Shown: in pieces, positions 1-6,957 of the stretch
Numbering within the stretch: position 1 is the first letter of the stretch
Layout: every line of letters starts with the position of its first letter
NCBI RefSeq assembly: GCF_030466625.1
Contig: NZ_JADEVT010000001.1
Coordinates: forward strand, 558,001 to 622,000
Direction of reading: 5' to 3'
Origin: Nocardioides sp. ChNu-153
Lineage (GTDB): Bacteria; Actinomycetota; Actinomycetes; Propionibacteriales; Nocardioidaceae
Length of the DNA: 64,000 nt
The notes under the pieces: generated by a model
Told to the model about the DNA's origin: nothing
The model's input: only the letters and a program-made list of their open reading frames with translations
Database searches by the model: none
Translations under genes and position numbers: made by a program

Positions 1-430
1 TGTCGGCGGCCGCACGGTCCGAGGACGTCAGCAGGCGGGTCCGCAGCGGCTCGAGCGCGAGCACTTCGTGCAGCACGATCTGCCCCGGGTCGTCGACACC
101 GCTCCACGTACCGTCCGGCAGCTGGAAGTGGACGCGGTTCCCGACCAGGGCGAACCGCACTTCGGGGACACGGAACTGAAGCTCGCGTAGGTGGCTGACG
201 ATGACCCGCAGGTGCTGGAGGCTGACCTTCCGGCGGAGGGCGGCGAGCGCCATGATCGTCATGGCGGCCGTGAAGTCGTACAGGCGAACTCGCCGGTTGC
301 CGCTGGTGATTCGCTCGACGGTGGGAGCGACCAGACCGGTCTTCTCCCAGTAGTCGATGCGGCTCTCGGTGACGCCGGCGAGCCGTGCGACCGTCTCGCG
401 ACGGAGCATCAGGTACTGCTCGGATGCCAT
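1..430 (-). CDS. MerR-family DNA-binding regulator (partial, C-terminus beyond left edge)
   Basis: The frame opens at an ATG (complement of 428-430) and runs off the left edge, so only about 143 N-terminal residues are visible. Residues 8-35 form a MerR-type helix-turn-helix (RRETVARLAGVTESRIDYWE, then a KTGLVAP wing). The following stretch has a hydrophobic helix like that of MerR/DUF433-type regulators. The C-terminal domain is missing, so no ligand can be inferred. It lies inside the putative mobile element, about 590 bases from the divergently oriented integrase, so it may be an element regulator or an excisionase-like protein. A native antitoxin-like regulator is the alternative. Confidence 0.72.
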   Translation of the reverse strand, partial: MASEQYLMLRRETVARLAGVTESRIDYWEKTGLVAPTVERITSGNRRVRLYDFTAAMTIMALAALRRKVSLQHLRVIVSHLRELQFRVPEVRFALVGNRVHFQLPDGTWSGVDDPGQIVLHEVLALEPLRTRLLTSSDRAAAD

Positions 431-571
431 GGCCGCCACCTCTCATCCACAACTTTCTTCACAGGGCCCGGACCCCTGTGCACAGCGCAACCATACGTGC
501 TGAGCGCGTAGCGGCGCCGGGAAACCTGAACACCTGGCCGAGGTTGCCGGGCGCATGAGAAGCCCAGGGGT

Positions 572-874
572 TCAGGTCGGGACGCCGTTGACCGGCTTCA
601 CCCACGACACGTCGAGCGGCGGCTTCGGGCCGTCGACCTTCCGCACGCACCCCGCCGGCATCCACCCGACCTTCCACCGCGGCGACCCGCCGTGCGCCCG
701 GGCACCGACCTCCGCCCACCCGACGAACGCCCACCAGCTGCCGTTCTCCATCCGCTCCCACCACGCCAGCAGGCCGGGCCGCGCGGTGTCGACGCCCCAC
801 CGCGCGGTCGGGTCCACCCAGACGTGCTGCGGGCGAGCGATCATGCGGCGACGGTACGGCCGGCCGCCGACCAT
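572..874 (-). CDS. Small hypothetical protein, mobile-element cargo
   Basis: This is a 100-residue frame rich in Trp (WWERMENGSWWAFVGWAEVG), with no membrane segment or family I recognise. AGGAG lies three bases before the ATG at 872-874, a rather tight ribosome binding site; an internal ATG at 842-844 is the alternative start. The residue composition looks like real protein, unlike the Arg/Pro-rich frames on the opposite strand. It is oriented like the MerR gene and divergent from the integrase. Small Trp-rich proteins of this kind are common cargo in actinobacterial prophages and integrative elements, but the function is unknown. Confidence 0.55.
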   Translation of the reverse strand: MVGGRPYRRRMIARPQHVWVDPTARWGVDTARPGLLAWWERMENGSWWAFVGWAEVGARAHGGSPRWKVGWMPAGCVRKVDGPKPPLDVSWVKPVNGVPT

Positions 875-1018
875 GGGCTCCTGGCCAAGGGCCTTGACGG
901 TCGTCAGGGCCGCGGGGGTAGCCTCCGGTCCCGAAAAGTAAAGACGGCCCCGCCGGCGGACGGCAATCCTCCGACAGGGCCTTGCCCCCTCAACCTGACA
1001 TCACCAGGAGAGAAGACC

Positions 1019-1927
1019 GTGGCTGACGCTACCCTCATCGCGCCCACCCAGAGCACCACCCACCTCTACGTGGCGCAGTTCCTCGCCCGCTACTCGGGCG
1101 GCACCCGCGACCTGTACGGCATCCGCATGCGCCTGTTCCTCGGCTGGTGCGACCAGCACGGCGTCGATCCCATCACCGGGATCACCCGCCCGCTCCTCGA
1201 GCTCTACGGCCGCCACCTCGAGGAGGTCCGCGGCAACGCCCCCGCGTCGGTGGCCGGCACGCTCGGCACCCTCAGGATGTTCTACCGGCTCCTCGCCGTC
1301 GACGGCGTCATCCCCACCAGCCCCGCCGAGTACGTCCGCACCCCGAAGGTCTGGTACGACGACGTCAAGATCGTCGGCCTGTCCCGCATCGAGCTTGGCT
1401 CGTTCATCGCGACCGCCCGCACCATGAGCCCCAACCACGCCGCCCTGGCCACCTTGCTGGGGCTCCTCGGCCTGCGCGTCTCGGAGGCGTGCGCCGTGCA
1501 GATCCACGACTTCCAGGACTACGAGCGTGACCACCGTGTCCTGCGCGTCGTGGGGAAGGGGAAGAAGCCCGCCACGATCCCGCTGCCCCCACCGATCTTC
1601 CGCGCACTCGACGCCGCCGCCGGCGACCGGGACCTCGGGCCGCTGCTGCACCGCCTCGACGGGGTCACGCCGCTCGACCGGCACTCCGCGGCCCGCATGA
1701 CCCGCGCGATCGCGAAGAAGGCCGGGATCCGGAAGCCCGTCCACCCCCACGTGCTGCGGCACTCGTTCATCACCGCCGCGCTCGACGCCGGCGCGCCGCT
1801 GCGCGACGTGCAGATCGCGGCCCGCCACTCCGACCCGAGGATCACCACGCGCTACGACCGGGCCCGCGGCAACCTCGACCGGCACGCCGTGCACATCGTC
1901 GCCGCGTACATCGCCGGCGCCGCCTGA
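1019..1927 (+). CDS. Tyrosine recombinase / integrase
   Basis: The protein has 302 residues and starts at GTG 1019, eight bases after AGGAG (1006-1010). An N-terminal core-binding (SAM-like) domain covers about residues 12-95 and the catalytic domain about 120-295. The active-site set is complete: R153 (GLRVSEA), K182 (GKGKK), H244 and R247 (HVLRH), H270 (AARHSDP) and nucleophile Y279 (TTRYDR). The length is close to XerC/XerD, but the gene ends about 670 bases from a tRNA-Thr next to a broken tRNA-Thr copy. That context suggests an element-encoded site-specific integrase rather than the chromosomal dimer resolvase. It converges with the DUF3263 gene. Confidence 0.9.
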   Translation: MADATLIAPTQSTTHLYVAQFLARYSGGTRDLYGIRMRLFLGWCDQHGVDPITGITRPLLELYGRHLEEVRGNAPASVAGTLGTLRMFYRLLAVDGVIPTSPAEYVRTPKVWYDDVKIVGLSRIELGSFIATARTMSPNHAALATLLGLLGLRVSEACAVQIHDFQDYERDHRVLRVVGKGKKPATIPLPPPIFRALDAAAGDRDLGPLLHRLDGVTPLDRHSAARMTRAIAKKAGIRKPVHPHVLRHSFITAALDAGAPLRDVQIAARHSDPRITTRYDRARGNLDRHAVHIVAAYIAGAA

Positions 1928-1955
1928 TCCGCGCCGGGGCCCGGCCGCAGGTGAT

Positions 1956-2225
1956 CTACCGGCGGCCGGGCCAGGTCGAGCCGCGGCGCCCGGCGGCGCG
2001 GGCATCGCGAAGCCGACGCAGACGGTTCACCAGCACGGGATCCCACCTCAGTGCGTCCGGCTGGTCGAGCAGCCAGTTGACCTTCTGCGCGAACTGCGCG
2101 GGGGAGAGGCCGAACATCTCCCGGATGACGGTGTCCTTGCGGCCTGCGTACTTGAAGCGGGTCCCCTCGAGCTCGAGCATGGCGCGCTGCTCGTCGGAGA
2201 TCCCAGGTGCGAGCTGGGTGTCCAT
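1956..2225 (-). CDS. DUF3263-family small DNA-binding-like protein (element copy)
   Basis: The protein has 89 residues and an ATG at 2223-2225. It carries the DUF3263 signature: an acidic first helix (LELEGTRFKYAG), a middle helix-turn-helix-like stretch (REMFGLSPAQFAQKVNWLLD) and a basic RLRRLRDAR tail. A second, more canonical DUF3263 gene lies at 14249-14551 in this window; they share the KYAG motif, a conserved DP (WDPVLV / ADPLLV) and RLRRLR. The family is small and actinobacterial, probably regulatory, and its function is not established. Its location next to the integrase suggests an element-borne paralogue. Confidence 0.78.
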   Translation of the reverse strand: MDTQLAPGISDEQRAMLELEGTRFKYAGRKDTVIREMFGLSPAQFAQKVNWLLDQPDALRWDPVLVNRLRRLRDARAAGRRGSTWPGRR

Positions 2226-2263
2226 GCCCGGGACCGTACGCCCGGCCGCCGACAACGACCGGC

Positions 2264-2557
2264 TCACAGCACCCAGTCCTCGGGCGGCGACTGGTCCTCC
2301 TCGCCGGCCGCGCGCTGGGCGATCATGTTCGGGTCGGTCTCGTCGTGGGTCTTCCCGTAGTGCGCGCGCACGGTGCCGCAGGTGCTCCACACGCACCCCT
2401 CGTAGCCGTCGGGGACCTCGGGGAACGTCACCGTCGCTGCGTGCGCCAGCGTCTCGGCGTGGCGTGCGTCGGCCTCCGCGACAGCCGCGAGGACCTCCTC
2501 GCGCGTGGAATCCATGGTCAGGCTCGCCCAGAGCGGGCGCGGTCGCTTCTCACCCAT
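2264..2557 (-). CDS. Small hypothetical protein upstream of the element DUF3263 gene
   Basis: The frame has 97 residues, with two Cys in a CVWSTCGTVRAHYG patch and an acidic C-terminus (EEDQSPPEDWVL). I recognise no family. Neither possible ATG start (2557 or 2515) has a clear Shine-Dalgarno. It ends 38 bases before the DUF3263 start on the same strand, so the two may be co-transcribed. The last base of the intact tRNA-Thr lies 37 bases upstream. I judge it coding from residue composition and the tight packing, not from homology. Confidence 0.5.
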   Translation of the reverse strand: MGEKRPRPLWASLTMDSTREEVLAAVAEADARHAETLAHAATVTFPEVPDGYEGCVWSTCGTVRAHYGKTHDETDPNMIAQRAAGEEDQSPPEDWVL

Positions 2558-2594
2558 GCCCGTGGACCGTAGGTGGGTGCGCCGACGGTTCGCG

Positions 2595-2670
2595 TGGAGC
2601 CGCGTGTCGGACTCGAACCGACGACCTTCGCTTTACAAGAGCGGTGCTCTACCAGCTGAGCTAACGCGGC
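2595..2670 (-). tRNA. tRNA-Thr (anticodon TGT), CCA encoded
   Basis: This is a complete 76-nt cloverleaf. The acceptor stem GCCGCGT/ACGCGGC is perfect, followed by discriminator T and an encoded CCA (TGG at 2595-2597 on the top strand). The anticodon loop CTTGTAA occupies 2633-2639 and reads TGT. The T-arm GTCGG/CCGAC is perfect with TTCGAGT in the loop. The anticodon stem has one C-A mismatch at position 27-43. It sits 91 bases from a broken tRNA-Thr 5' half and beside an integrase gene, so it may be the element's own replacement copy. Confidence 0.92.
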
Positions 2671-2715
2671 GGGATGGCTGCACTCGATGGGATGGCTGTC
2701 ACGATGGCTGTCAAC
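2671..2715. repeat. Three short direct repeats between the two tRNA-Thr sequences
   Basis: GATGGCTG occurs at 2673-2680, 2691-2698 and 2703-2710. The first two copies are embedded in GGGATGGCTG and the last two in GATGGCTGTCA. They lie between the intact tRNA-Thr and the broken tRNA-Thr, where integrase or excisionase arm sites of an attachment region would be expected. Their function is inferred only from position. Confidence 0.45.
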
Positions 2716-2760
2716 CGCAGCAGCGGCGTGTCAACCACGGGCCAGAACCATCGCTCACAT

Positions 2761-2803
2761 CCTCCTTACAAGAGAAGCGCTCTACCGACTGAGCTACACC
2801 GGC
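2761..2803 (-). tRNA. Broken tRNA-Thr: 5' half only (candidate attachment-site scar)
   Basis: From 2803 leftward the complement reads a normal tRNA 5' half: acceptor strand GCCGGTG, TA, D-arm GCTC/GAGC, 5' anticodon stem, and loop CTTGTAA (2766-2772) with anticodon TGT. After the loop the stem can only be closed with G-U pairs (GGAGG). No T-arm and no matching CACCGGC acceptor strand follow in the next 90 bases. This is what remains when a recombinase cuts a tRNA at the anticodon loop. The intact tRNA-Thr next door shares only the core CTCTTGTAA in this region. Confidence 0.75.
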
Positions 2804-2824
2804 GCGGCCGGACGCGGGGCGGCC

Positions 2825-2859
2825 GGGACGCGCGGCCATCGTAGGGGGTCGCGCGTCCC
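2825..2859. terminator. Hairpin between pirin gene and tRNA-Thr remnant
   Basis: GGGACGCGCG at 2825-2834 pairs perfectly with CGCGCGTCCC at 2850-2859 across a 15-base loop. It lies 15 bases past the pirin stop codon on the minus strand and is a good stem for stopping that transcript. No U-tract is visible, as usual in high-GC actinobacteria. Confidence 0.5.
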
Positions 2860-2873
2860 GCCCGCCGGGGGCC

Positions 2874-3860
2874 TCAGGGCTCGGTGATCTCGCCGTGCAC
2901 GTCGGCGTGGGGCACCGTGGGGATGGTGCCGAGCCGGCCCTTGCCGAAGTCCTCGAACGCCTGGGCCACCTCGGCGCGGGTGTTCATGACGAACGGGCCC
3001 ATCCAGGCCACCGGCTCGCGGATCGGCTCGCCGCCGAGCACGACGACCTCGAGCGCCTCGTGGCGCGACTCCTGCACGCGGTCGGCGCCGACGGTGACCG
3101 TCTCGCCGTGGCCGAGCACCGCGAGCTGCCCGCTGCGCAGGGGCCGCCGCGAGCCGGAGACGTAACCGTCGCCGCTCAGCACGTAGACCAGCGCGTTGAA
3201 GTCGGTGCGCCACGGCAGCACGAGCTCGGCGCCCGGCGTGACGGTCGCGTGCACCATCGCCATCGGGGTGCGGGTGCTGCCCGGGCCGCGGATGCCGTCG
3301 ACCTCCCCGGCGATGACCCGGATGAGCGCGCCGGCGTCGGGCGACGTGCCGAGCCCGACCTCGCTGGCCCGCAGGTCCTGGTAGTGAGGCGGCAGCCACT
3401 TGTCGGCGCGCGGCAGGTTCACCCACAGCTGCAGACCGTGGAACAGCCCGCCGCGGGCGACGAGCCACTCCGGGGGCGCCTCGAGGTGCAGGAGGCCCGA
3501 GCCGGCGGTCATCCACTGGGTGTCGCCGTCGGTGATCGAGCCGCCGCCGCCGTGGCTGTCCTGGTGGTCCATGACCCCGTCGATCATGTAGGTGACCGTC
3601 TCGAACCCCCGGTGGGGGTGCCACGGGGTGCCCTTGGGCTCGCCGGGGGCGTACTCCACCTCGCCCATCTGGTCGAGGTGGATGAACGGGTCGAGCATCC
3701 GGGCGTCGACGCCGGCGAACGCGCGCCGCACGGGGAAGCCCTCGCCCTCGTAGCCCCGCGGGGCCGTCGTCACCTTCACCACGGCGCGGTCCTCCGCGCC
3801 GGGCAGGGCGGCGACGGTGCGGGGGAGGACGGTCCAGTCGGGAACGGTCACTGCAGGCAT
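2874..3860 (-). CDS. Pirin-family cupin protein
   Basis: The protein has 328 residues and two cupin halves (about 20-150 and 190-300). The pirin metal ligands are present in the N-terminal half: H81 and H83 in WHPHRGFET, H125 and E127 in GLLHLE. Pirins bind iron; some act as quercetinase-like dioxygenases and others as redox-linked partners of regulators. The ATG has a GAGGAGG ribosome binding site. A near-palindrome at 3879-3900 just upstream resembles the one in front of ygiD/marR. It is last in the ygiD-pdxY-pirin run on this strand, so it may be co-transcribed or driven from its own promoter. Confidence 0.92.
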   Translation of the reverse strand: MPAVTVPDWTVLPRTVAALPGAEDRAVVKVTTAPRGYEGEGFPVRRAFAGVDARMLDPFIHLDQMGEVEYAPGEPKGTPWHPHRGFETVTYMIDGVMDHQDSHGGGGSITDGDTQWMTAGSGLLHLEAPPEWLVARGGLFHGLQLWVNLPRADKWLPPHYQDLRASEVGLGTSPDAGALIRVIAGEVDGIRGPGSTRTPMAMVHATVTPGAELVLPWRTDFNALVYVLSGDGYVSGSRRPLRSGQLAVLGHGETVTVGADRVQESRHEALEVVVLGGEPIREPVAWMGPFVMNTRAEVAQAFEDFGKGRLGTIPTVPHADVHGEITEP

Positions 3861-3878
3861 CGGGAGCCTCCTCGTCGG

Positions 3879-3900
3879 TCTAGTTGAAAGATGAACTAGA
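3879..3900. promoter_or_regulatory. Inverted repeat upstream of pirin: candidate MarR-type operator
   Basis: TCTAGTT and AACTAGA form 7-base arms around GAAAGATG. On the minus strand the half TTCAACT matches the half TTCAACC of the site at 5667-5680. The repeat lies 19-40 bases upstream of the pirin ATG, between it and the end of pdxY, which is where a repressor would act. The regulator is inferred to be the MarR protein at 5707. Confidence 0.5.
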
Positions 3901-3920
3901 TGACGCGGCGGCGCATTCCC

Positions 3921-4802
3921 TCACCGCAGCTGGCGCGCGGCGAACCGCTCGGGCGGGTTGGCGATGGACGCCTGCGCCCCGACGAGCTGGATCTCCCGCG
4001 TGCCCGCGGCGATCGTCGCCTCCAGGATGCTGAACACCGACGACGTGGTGCGCTCGAGCGCGACCTGGGGCGAGCCGGTGGTGCGCAGGTGGGCGAGGTA
4101 GAGCGCCGACGTCACGTCACCGCACCCGTTCGGCGTGATGGGCAGCTGCGGGGTCGTCACCGCCCAGGCGCCGTCGTCGGAGACCGCGACGACCTCGAGC
4201 GACCCGGCCGGCGTGGCGTCGGTGATGACGCTCGTGACGAGCACGTCGCGGGGCCCGCGGTCGCGCACGCTGTCGACGGCGTCGAGCACCTCGTCCTCGG
4301 TGCGGGTCGTCGTGCCGGCGAGGAAGTCGAGCTCGAAGTGGTTCGGGGTCAGCACGTCGGCGTGGGGGACCACGTGGTCGCGCATGAACTCGGGGATGCC
4401 CGGCCGCACGAACATGCCGCGCCCCACGTCGCCCATCACCGGGTCGCAGCAGTAGACGGCGCGCGGGTTGAGCTCCTTCACCCGGGCGACCGCGTCGAGC
4501 ACGACGGCGCCCACCTCCTCGGCGCCCTGGTAGCCCGACAGCACCGCGTCCGCGGTCGCCAGCACGCTGACCGGCTTCCCGTCGGCCCCGGTCACCTCCC
4601 GCTCGCCGATGCCCCGGATGACCTCCGCGACGTCGGTGGGGGCCAGCAGCGGGCCGCGCCACGCGCCGTACCCCGTGTGGTTGGAGAAGTGCACGGTGAG
4701 CACGGGCCACACCTCGTGGCCGAGGCGCTGCAGCGGGAAGGTGGCCGCCGAGTTGCCCACGTGCCCGTAGGCGACCGACGACTGGATCGACAGGATCTTC
4801 AC
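3921..4802 (-). CDS. pdxY: Pyridoxal kinase
   Basis: The protein has 293 residues and phosphorylates pyridoxal to PLP in the salvage pathway. It is a ribokinase-like fold. The start MKILSIQSSVAYGHVGNSAA and HFSNHTGYG (39-46) match the substrate-binding part of PdxY, CCDPVMGD spans 118-125, and the anion-hole/catalytic motif NGCGDVTS (225-232) supplies D229. The start is GTG with GGAGG nine bases upstream. It lies 42 bases after ygiD and 60 bases before pirin on the same strand, so it is probably the middle gene of an operon. Confidence 0.95.
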   Translation of the reverse strand: MKILSIQSSVAYGHVGNSAATFPLQRLGHEVWPVLTVHFSNHTGYGAWRGPLLAPTDVAEVIRGIGEREVTGADGKPVSVLATADAVLSGYQGAEEVGAVVLDAVARVKELNPRAVYCCDPVMGDVGRGMFVRPGIPEFMRDHVVPHADVLTPNHFELDFLAGTTTRTEDEVLDAVDSVRDRGPRDVLVTSVITDATPAGSLEVVAVSDDGAWAVTTPQLPITPNGCGDVTSALYLAHLRTTGSPQVALERTTSSVFSILEATIAAGTREIQLVGAQASIANPPERFAARQLR

Positions 4803-4844
4803 GGGCGCGATCCTCCCACGGCCCCGGTCGCCGGGGGTGGCGCC

Positions 4845-5627
4845 TCAGGCGACCTGCAGCGAGCGCTTCGCGAGCCCCATCCAGTAGCCGTCGATGCGCT
4901 GCTCCGACGGCTCGTCGGCCCGCGCGGCCGCCCCGAGCGTCACGAACAGCGGCGAGTAGTGCTCGACCGTCGGGTGGGCGTAGGGCATCCCGGGCGCCCT
5001 CGTGCGGTACGCCGCGAGCTCGTCCACGTCGCCCCGGGCGAGGGCATCGGCGGCCCAGAGGTCGAAGTCGACCGACCAGCCCGGCGCCTGCGCGTCGATG
5101 CTGAAGTCGCGCAGGAACGGCAGGCCATGGGTGAGGAACCCCGAGCCGACGATCATCACGCCCTCGTCGCGCAGCGGGCGCAGCCGCTCGCCCAGCGCCA
5201 GCAGTCGGTAGGGGTCGTCGGTCGGCAGGGACATCTGCAGGACGGGCACGTCGGCGTCGGGGTACATGATCTTCAGCGGCACCCAGGCCCCGTGGTCGAG
5301 GCCGCGGGAGGCGTGCTGGTGCACGGGCTGGGTACGCGGCATCATCGCGGCGACCCGCACGGCGAGCGCGGTCGCGTCCGGCGTCGCGTAGGTCATCCGG
5401 TAGAAGCGCGGGTGGAAGCCGCCGAAGTCGTAGACCAGGGGGGCGCCCGAGGCCGAGAGGCTGACCGGCGCCGACTCCCAGTGCGCGCTGACGACGAGGA
5501 TGGCCCGCGGGCGCGGCAGGTCCCGCGCCCAGGTCGCCAGCTGGCCCGACCAGACGGGGTCGTCGAGCAGCGGGGGCGCGCCGTGCCCGATGTAGAGGGC
5601 GGGCATCGGGTCGGCGGTGGCGGTCAT
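4845..5627 (-). CDS. ygiD: LigB-type extradiol ring-cleavage dioxygenase (4,5-DOPA dioxygenase family, YgiD-like)
   Basis: The protein has 260 residues, the usual length for YgiD. Conserved metal-ligand regions are visible: H15 in YIGHGAPPLL, H49 in SAHWES, and a His in AHPTVEHYSPLF near residue 222. The family uses a divalent metal and opens catechol rings such as DOPA. AGGAGG precedes the ATG, and TAGGCT lies about 20 bases further up as a possible -10. It is divergent from the marR gene, with a TTGAACCTTCAA palindrome between them. The physiological substrate is not deducible. Confidence 0.9.
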   Translation of the reverse strand: MTATADPMPALYIGHGAPPLLDDPVWSGQLATWARDLPRPRAILVVSAHWESAPVSLSASGAPLVYDFGGFHPRFYRMTYATPDATALAVRVAAMMPRTQPVHQHASRGLDHGAWVPLKIMYPDADVPVLQMSLPTDDPYRLLALGERLRPLRDEGVMIVGSGFLTHGLPFLRDFSIDAQAPGWSVDFDLWAADALARGDVDELAAYRTRAPGMPYAHPTVEHYSPLFVTLGAAARADEPSEQRIDGYWMGLAKRSLQVA

Positions 5628-5667
5628 GGGCTTCCTCCTGGGTCGGGGGCAGCCTAGGCCGGTTTGG

Positions 5668-5679
5668 TTGAACCTTCAA
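5668..5679. promoter_or_regulatory. TTGAACCTTCAA palindrome: candidate MarR operator between ygiD and marR
   Basis: This is a perfect 12-base inverted repeat (TTGAA, CC, TTCAA) in the 79-base divergent gap. It lies 15 bases upstream of the marR -10 box (TAGGGT, 5694-5699) and just upstream of the ygiD -10-like TAGGCT. Its shape (TTGAA-N2-TTCAA) is typical of MarR dimers. A degenerate copy lies before pirin at 3879-3900. Confidence 0.6.
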
Positions 5680-5706
5680 GTGTGTGTCATGGGTAGGGTG
5701 CGGCCC

Positions 5707-6186
5707 GTGACCGACGGACCCTGGCTCGACGAGGCCGAGATGGAGGCGTGGCTGGCGCTCGTCGGCGTGCTCCTGCGGCTGGGCCCCGCCCTCGACTCGC
5801 AGGTGCAGGGCGAATCCGGCATGACGCACTTCGACTACCAGGTGATGGCGATGCTGTCGGCCGTGCCCGACCGGCGCCTGCCGATGAGCGAGCTGGCCGT
5901 GCAGGTCAACGCGTCGCTCTCGCGCCTGTCCCACGTGGTGAAGAAGCTCGAGACCCGGGGCTGGCTCGCGCGCACGCCGAGCCCCGTCAGCCGCCGCGTC
6001 ACCGAGTGCTCGCTCACCGCGGCGGGCTACGACGTGCTCGTCGCCGCCGCCCCGGGTCACGTCCGGGCGGTGCGCCAGCTGGTCTTCGAGGGCCTCGCGC
6101 CCGAGCAGGTGCGCCAGCTGGCGGCGATCGCCGGCACCATCCGCGCCAACCTCGACGCCTCCGGGCTCTCCACCCTCGACGGCTGA
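5707..6186 (+). CDS. MarR-family transcriptional regulator
   Basis: The protein has 159 residues. The winged helix spans about residues 50-120 (MSELAVQVNASLSRLSHVVK as recognition helix region, then ETRGWLARTPSPVSRRVTEC as wing). I chose the GTG at 5707 because TAGGGT (5694-5699) sits exactly seven bases before it and no Shine-Dalgarno is present, which fits a leaderless mRNA; an ATG at 5689 is less likely. It is divergent from ygiD-pdxY-pirin and probably represses that run through the palindrome at 5668. MarR proteins near pirin and dioxygenase genes usually sense phenolics or oxidants, but the ligand here is unknown. Confidence 0.9.
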   Translation: MTDGPWLDEAEMEAWLALVGVLLRLGPALDSQVQGESGMTHFDYQVMAMLSAVPDRRLPMSELAVQVNASLSRLSHVVKKLETRGWLARTPSPVSRRVTECSLTAAGYDVLVAAAPGHVRAVRQLVFEGLAPEQVRQLAAIAGTIRANLDASGLSTLDG

Positions 6187-6220
6187 GCGGTGTCCACGCG
6201 TCCCGACCGGGGACGGACCC

Positions 6221-6931
6221 TCAGCCGGGCAGGCGCCAGTCGACCGGCTCGCCGCCCTGCTCGCGCAGCAGCGCGTCGACCTTGCTGAACGGCTTGGAGC
6301 CGAAGAAGCCGCGGCTGGCCGAGAGGGGCGACGGGTGCGGCGAGGCGACGGACGGCACGTCGCCGAGGTGCGGCGCCAGGCCCTGGGCGTCGCGGCCCCA
6401 CAGCACGGCGACGCGGGGGCCGCCCCGCCGTACCCACGCCGTGATCGCGGTCGCCGTCACGTGCTCCCAGCCCTTCCCGCGGTGCGACGCCGAGGCGCCC
6501 GGGCGCACCGTGAGGCAGCGGTTGAGCAGCATGACGCCCTGGTCGGCCCACGCCGTGAGGTCGCCGTGGTCGGGGGTCGGCACGCCGAGGTCGTCGCGCA
6601 GCTCGCGGTAGATGTTCTCGAGGCTGCGCGGCACCGGCCGCACGTCGGGCGCCACCGCGAACGACAGCCCGATGGGGTGGCCCGGGGTGGGATAGGGGTC
6701 CTGGCCGACCACGAGCACGCGCACGTCCGCGAACGGTCGCTGGAAGGCGCGGAACACCGCGTCGCCCGCCGGCAGGTAGGGCCGCCCGGCGGCGAGCTCC
6801 TCGCGCAGGAACGCCCCCATCGCGGCGATGCGCTCGTCGATCGCCGGGTCGACCCCGCGCAGGGCCTCGGCCCAGTCGGGGGCGACGAGGCCCTTCTCCA
6901 CCAGTGCGTCCAGGCTGCCCACGGAGGCCAT
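6221..6931 (-). CDS. ung: Uracil-DNA glycosylase
   Basis: The protein has 236 residues of family-1 UDG, which removes uracil from DNA to start base-excision repair. The water-activating motif [10 protein letters not shown] (76-85) contains D78; GLSFAV and [11 protein letters not shown] follow; the DNA-intercalation motif is [12 protein letters not shown] near residue 190. It ends 34 bases from the converging marR gene. It starts 26 bases after the stop of the frameshifted PLP decarboxylase, so it may share that transcript. Confidence 0.96.
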   Translation of the reverse strand: MASVGSLDALVEKGLVAPDWAEALRGVDPAIDERIAAMGAFLREELAAGRPYLPAGDAVFRAFQRPFADVRVLVVGQDPYPTPGHPIGLSFAVAPDVRPVPRSLENIYRELRDDLGVPTPDHGDLTAWADQGVMLLNRCLTVRPGASASHRGKGWEHVTATAITAWVRRGGPRVAVLWGRDAQGLAPHLGDVPSVASPHPSPLSASRGFFGSKPFSKVDALLREQGGEPVDWRLPG

Positions 6932-6957
6932 CGTGCCGGGTCGGCCGGAACCCGCCG

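Noticed and set aside
1019..1927. Chromosomal XerC/XerD
   Set aside because: Length fits, but the tRNA scar beside it, small unknown cargo and an element-borne DUF3263 gene favour a mobile-element integrase.
2505..2792. Open frame crossing the tRNA-Thr gene, ending with a VSDSNRRP-like peptide
   Set aside because: It is the familiar false translation of a tRNA antisense strand and has no support outside that.
3900..5657. 585-residue open frame opposite pdxY and ygiD
   Set aside because: Rich in Arg, His, Gly and Val with no motif; a by-product of GC-rich third positions opposite real genes. Many long frames elsewhere in the window were rejected on the same grounds.
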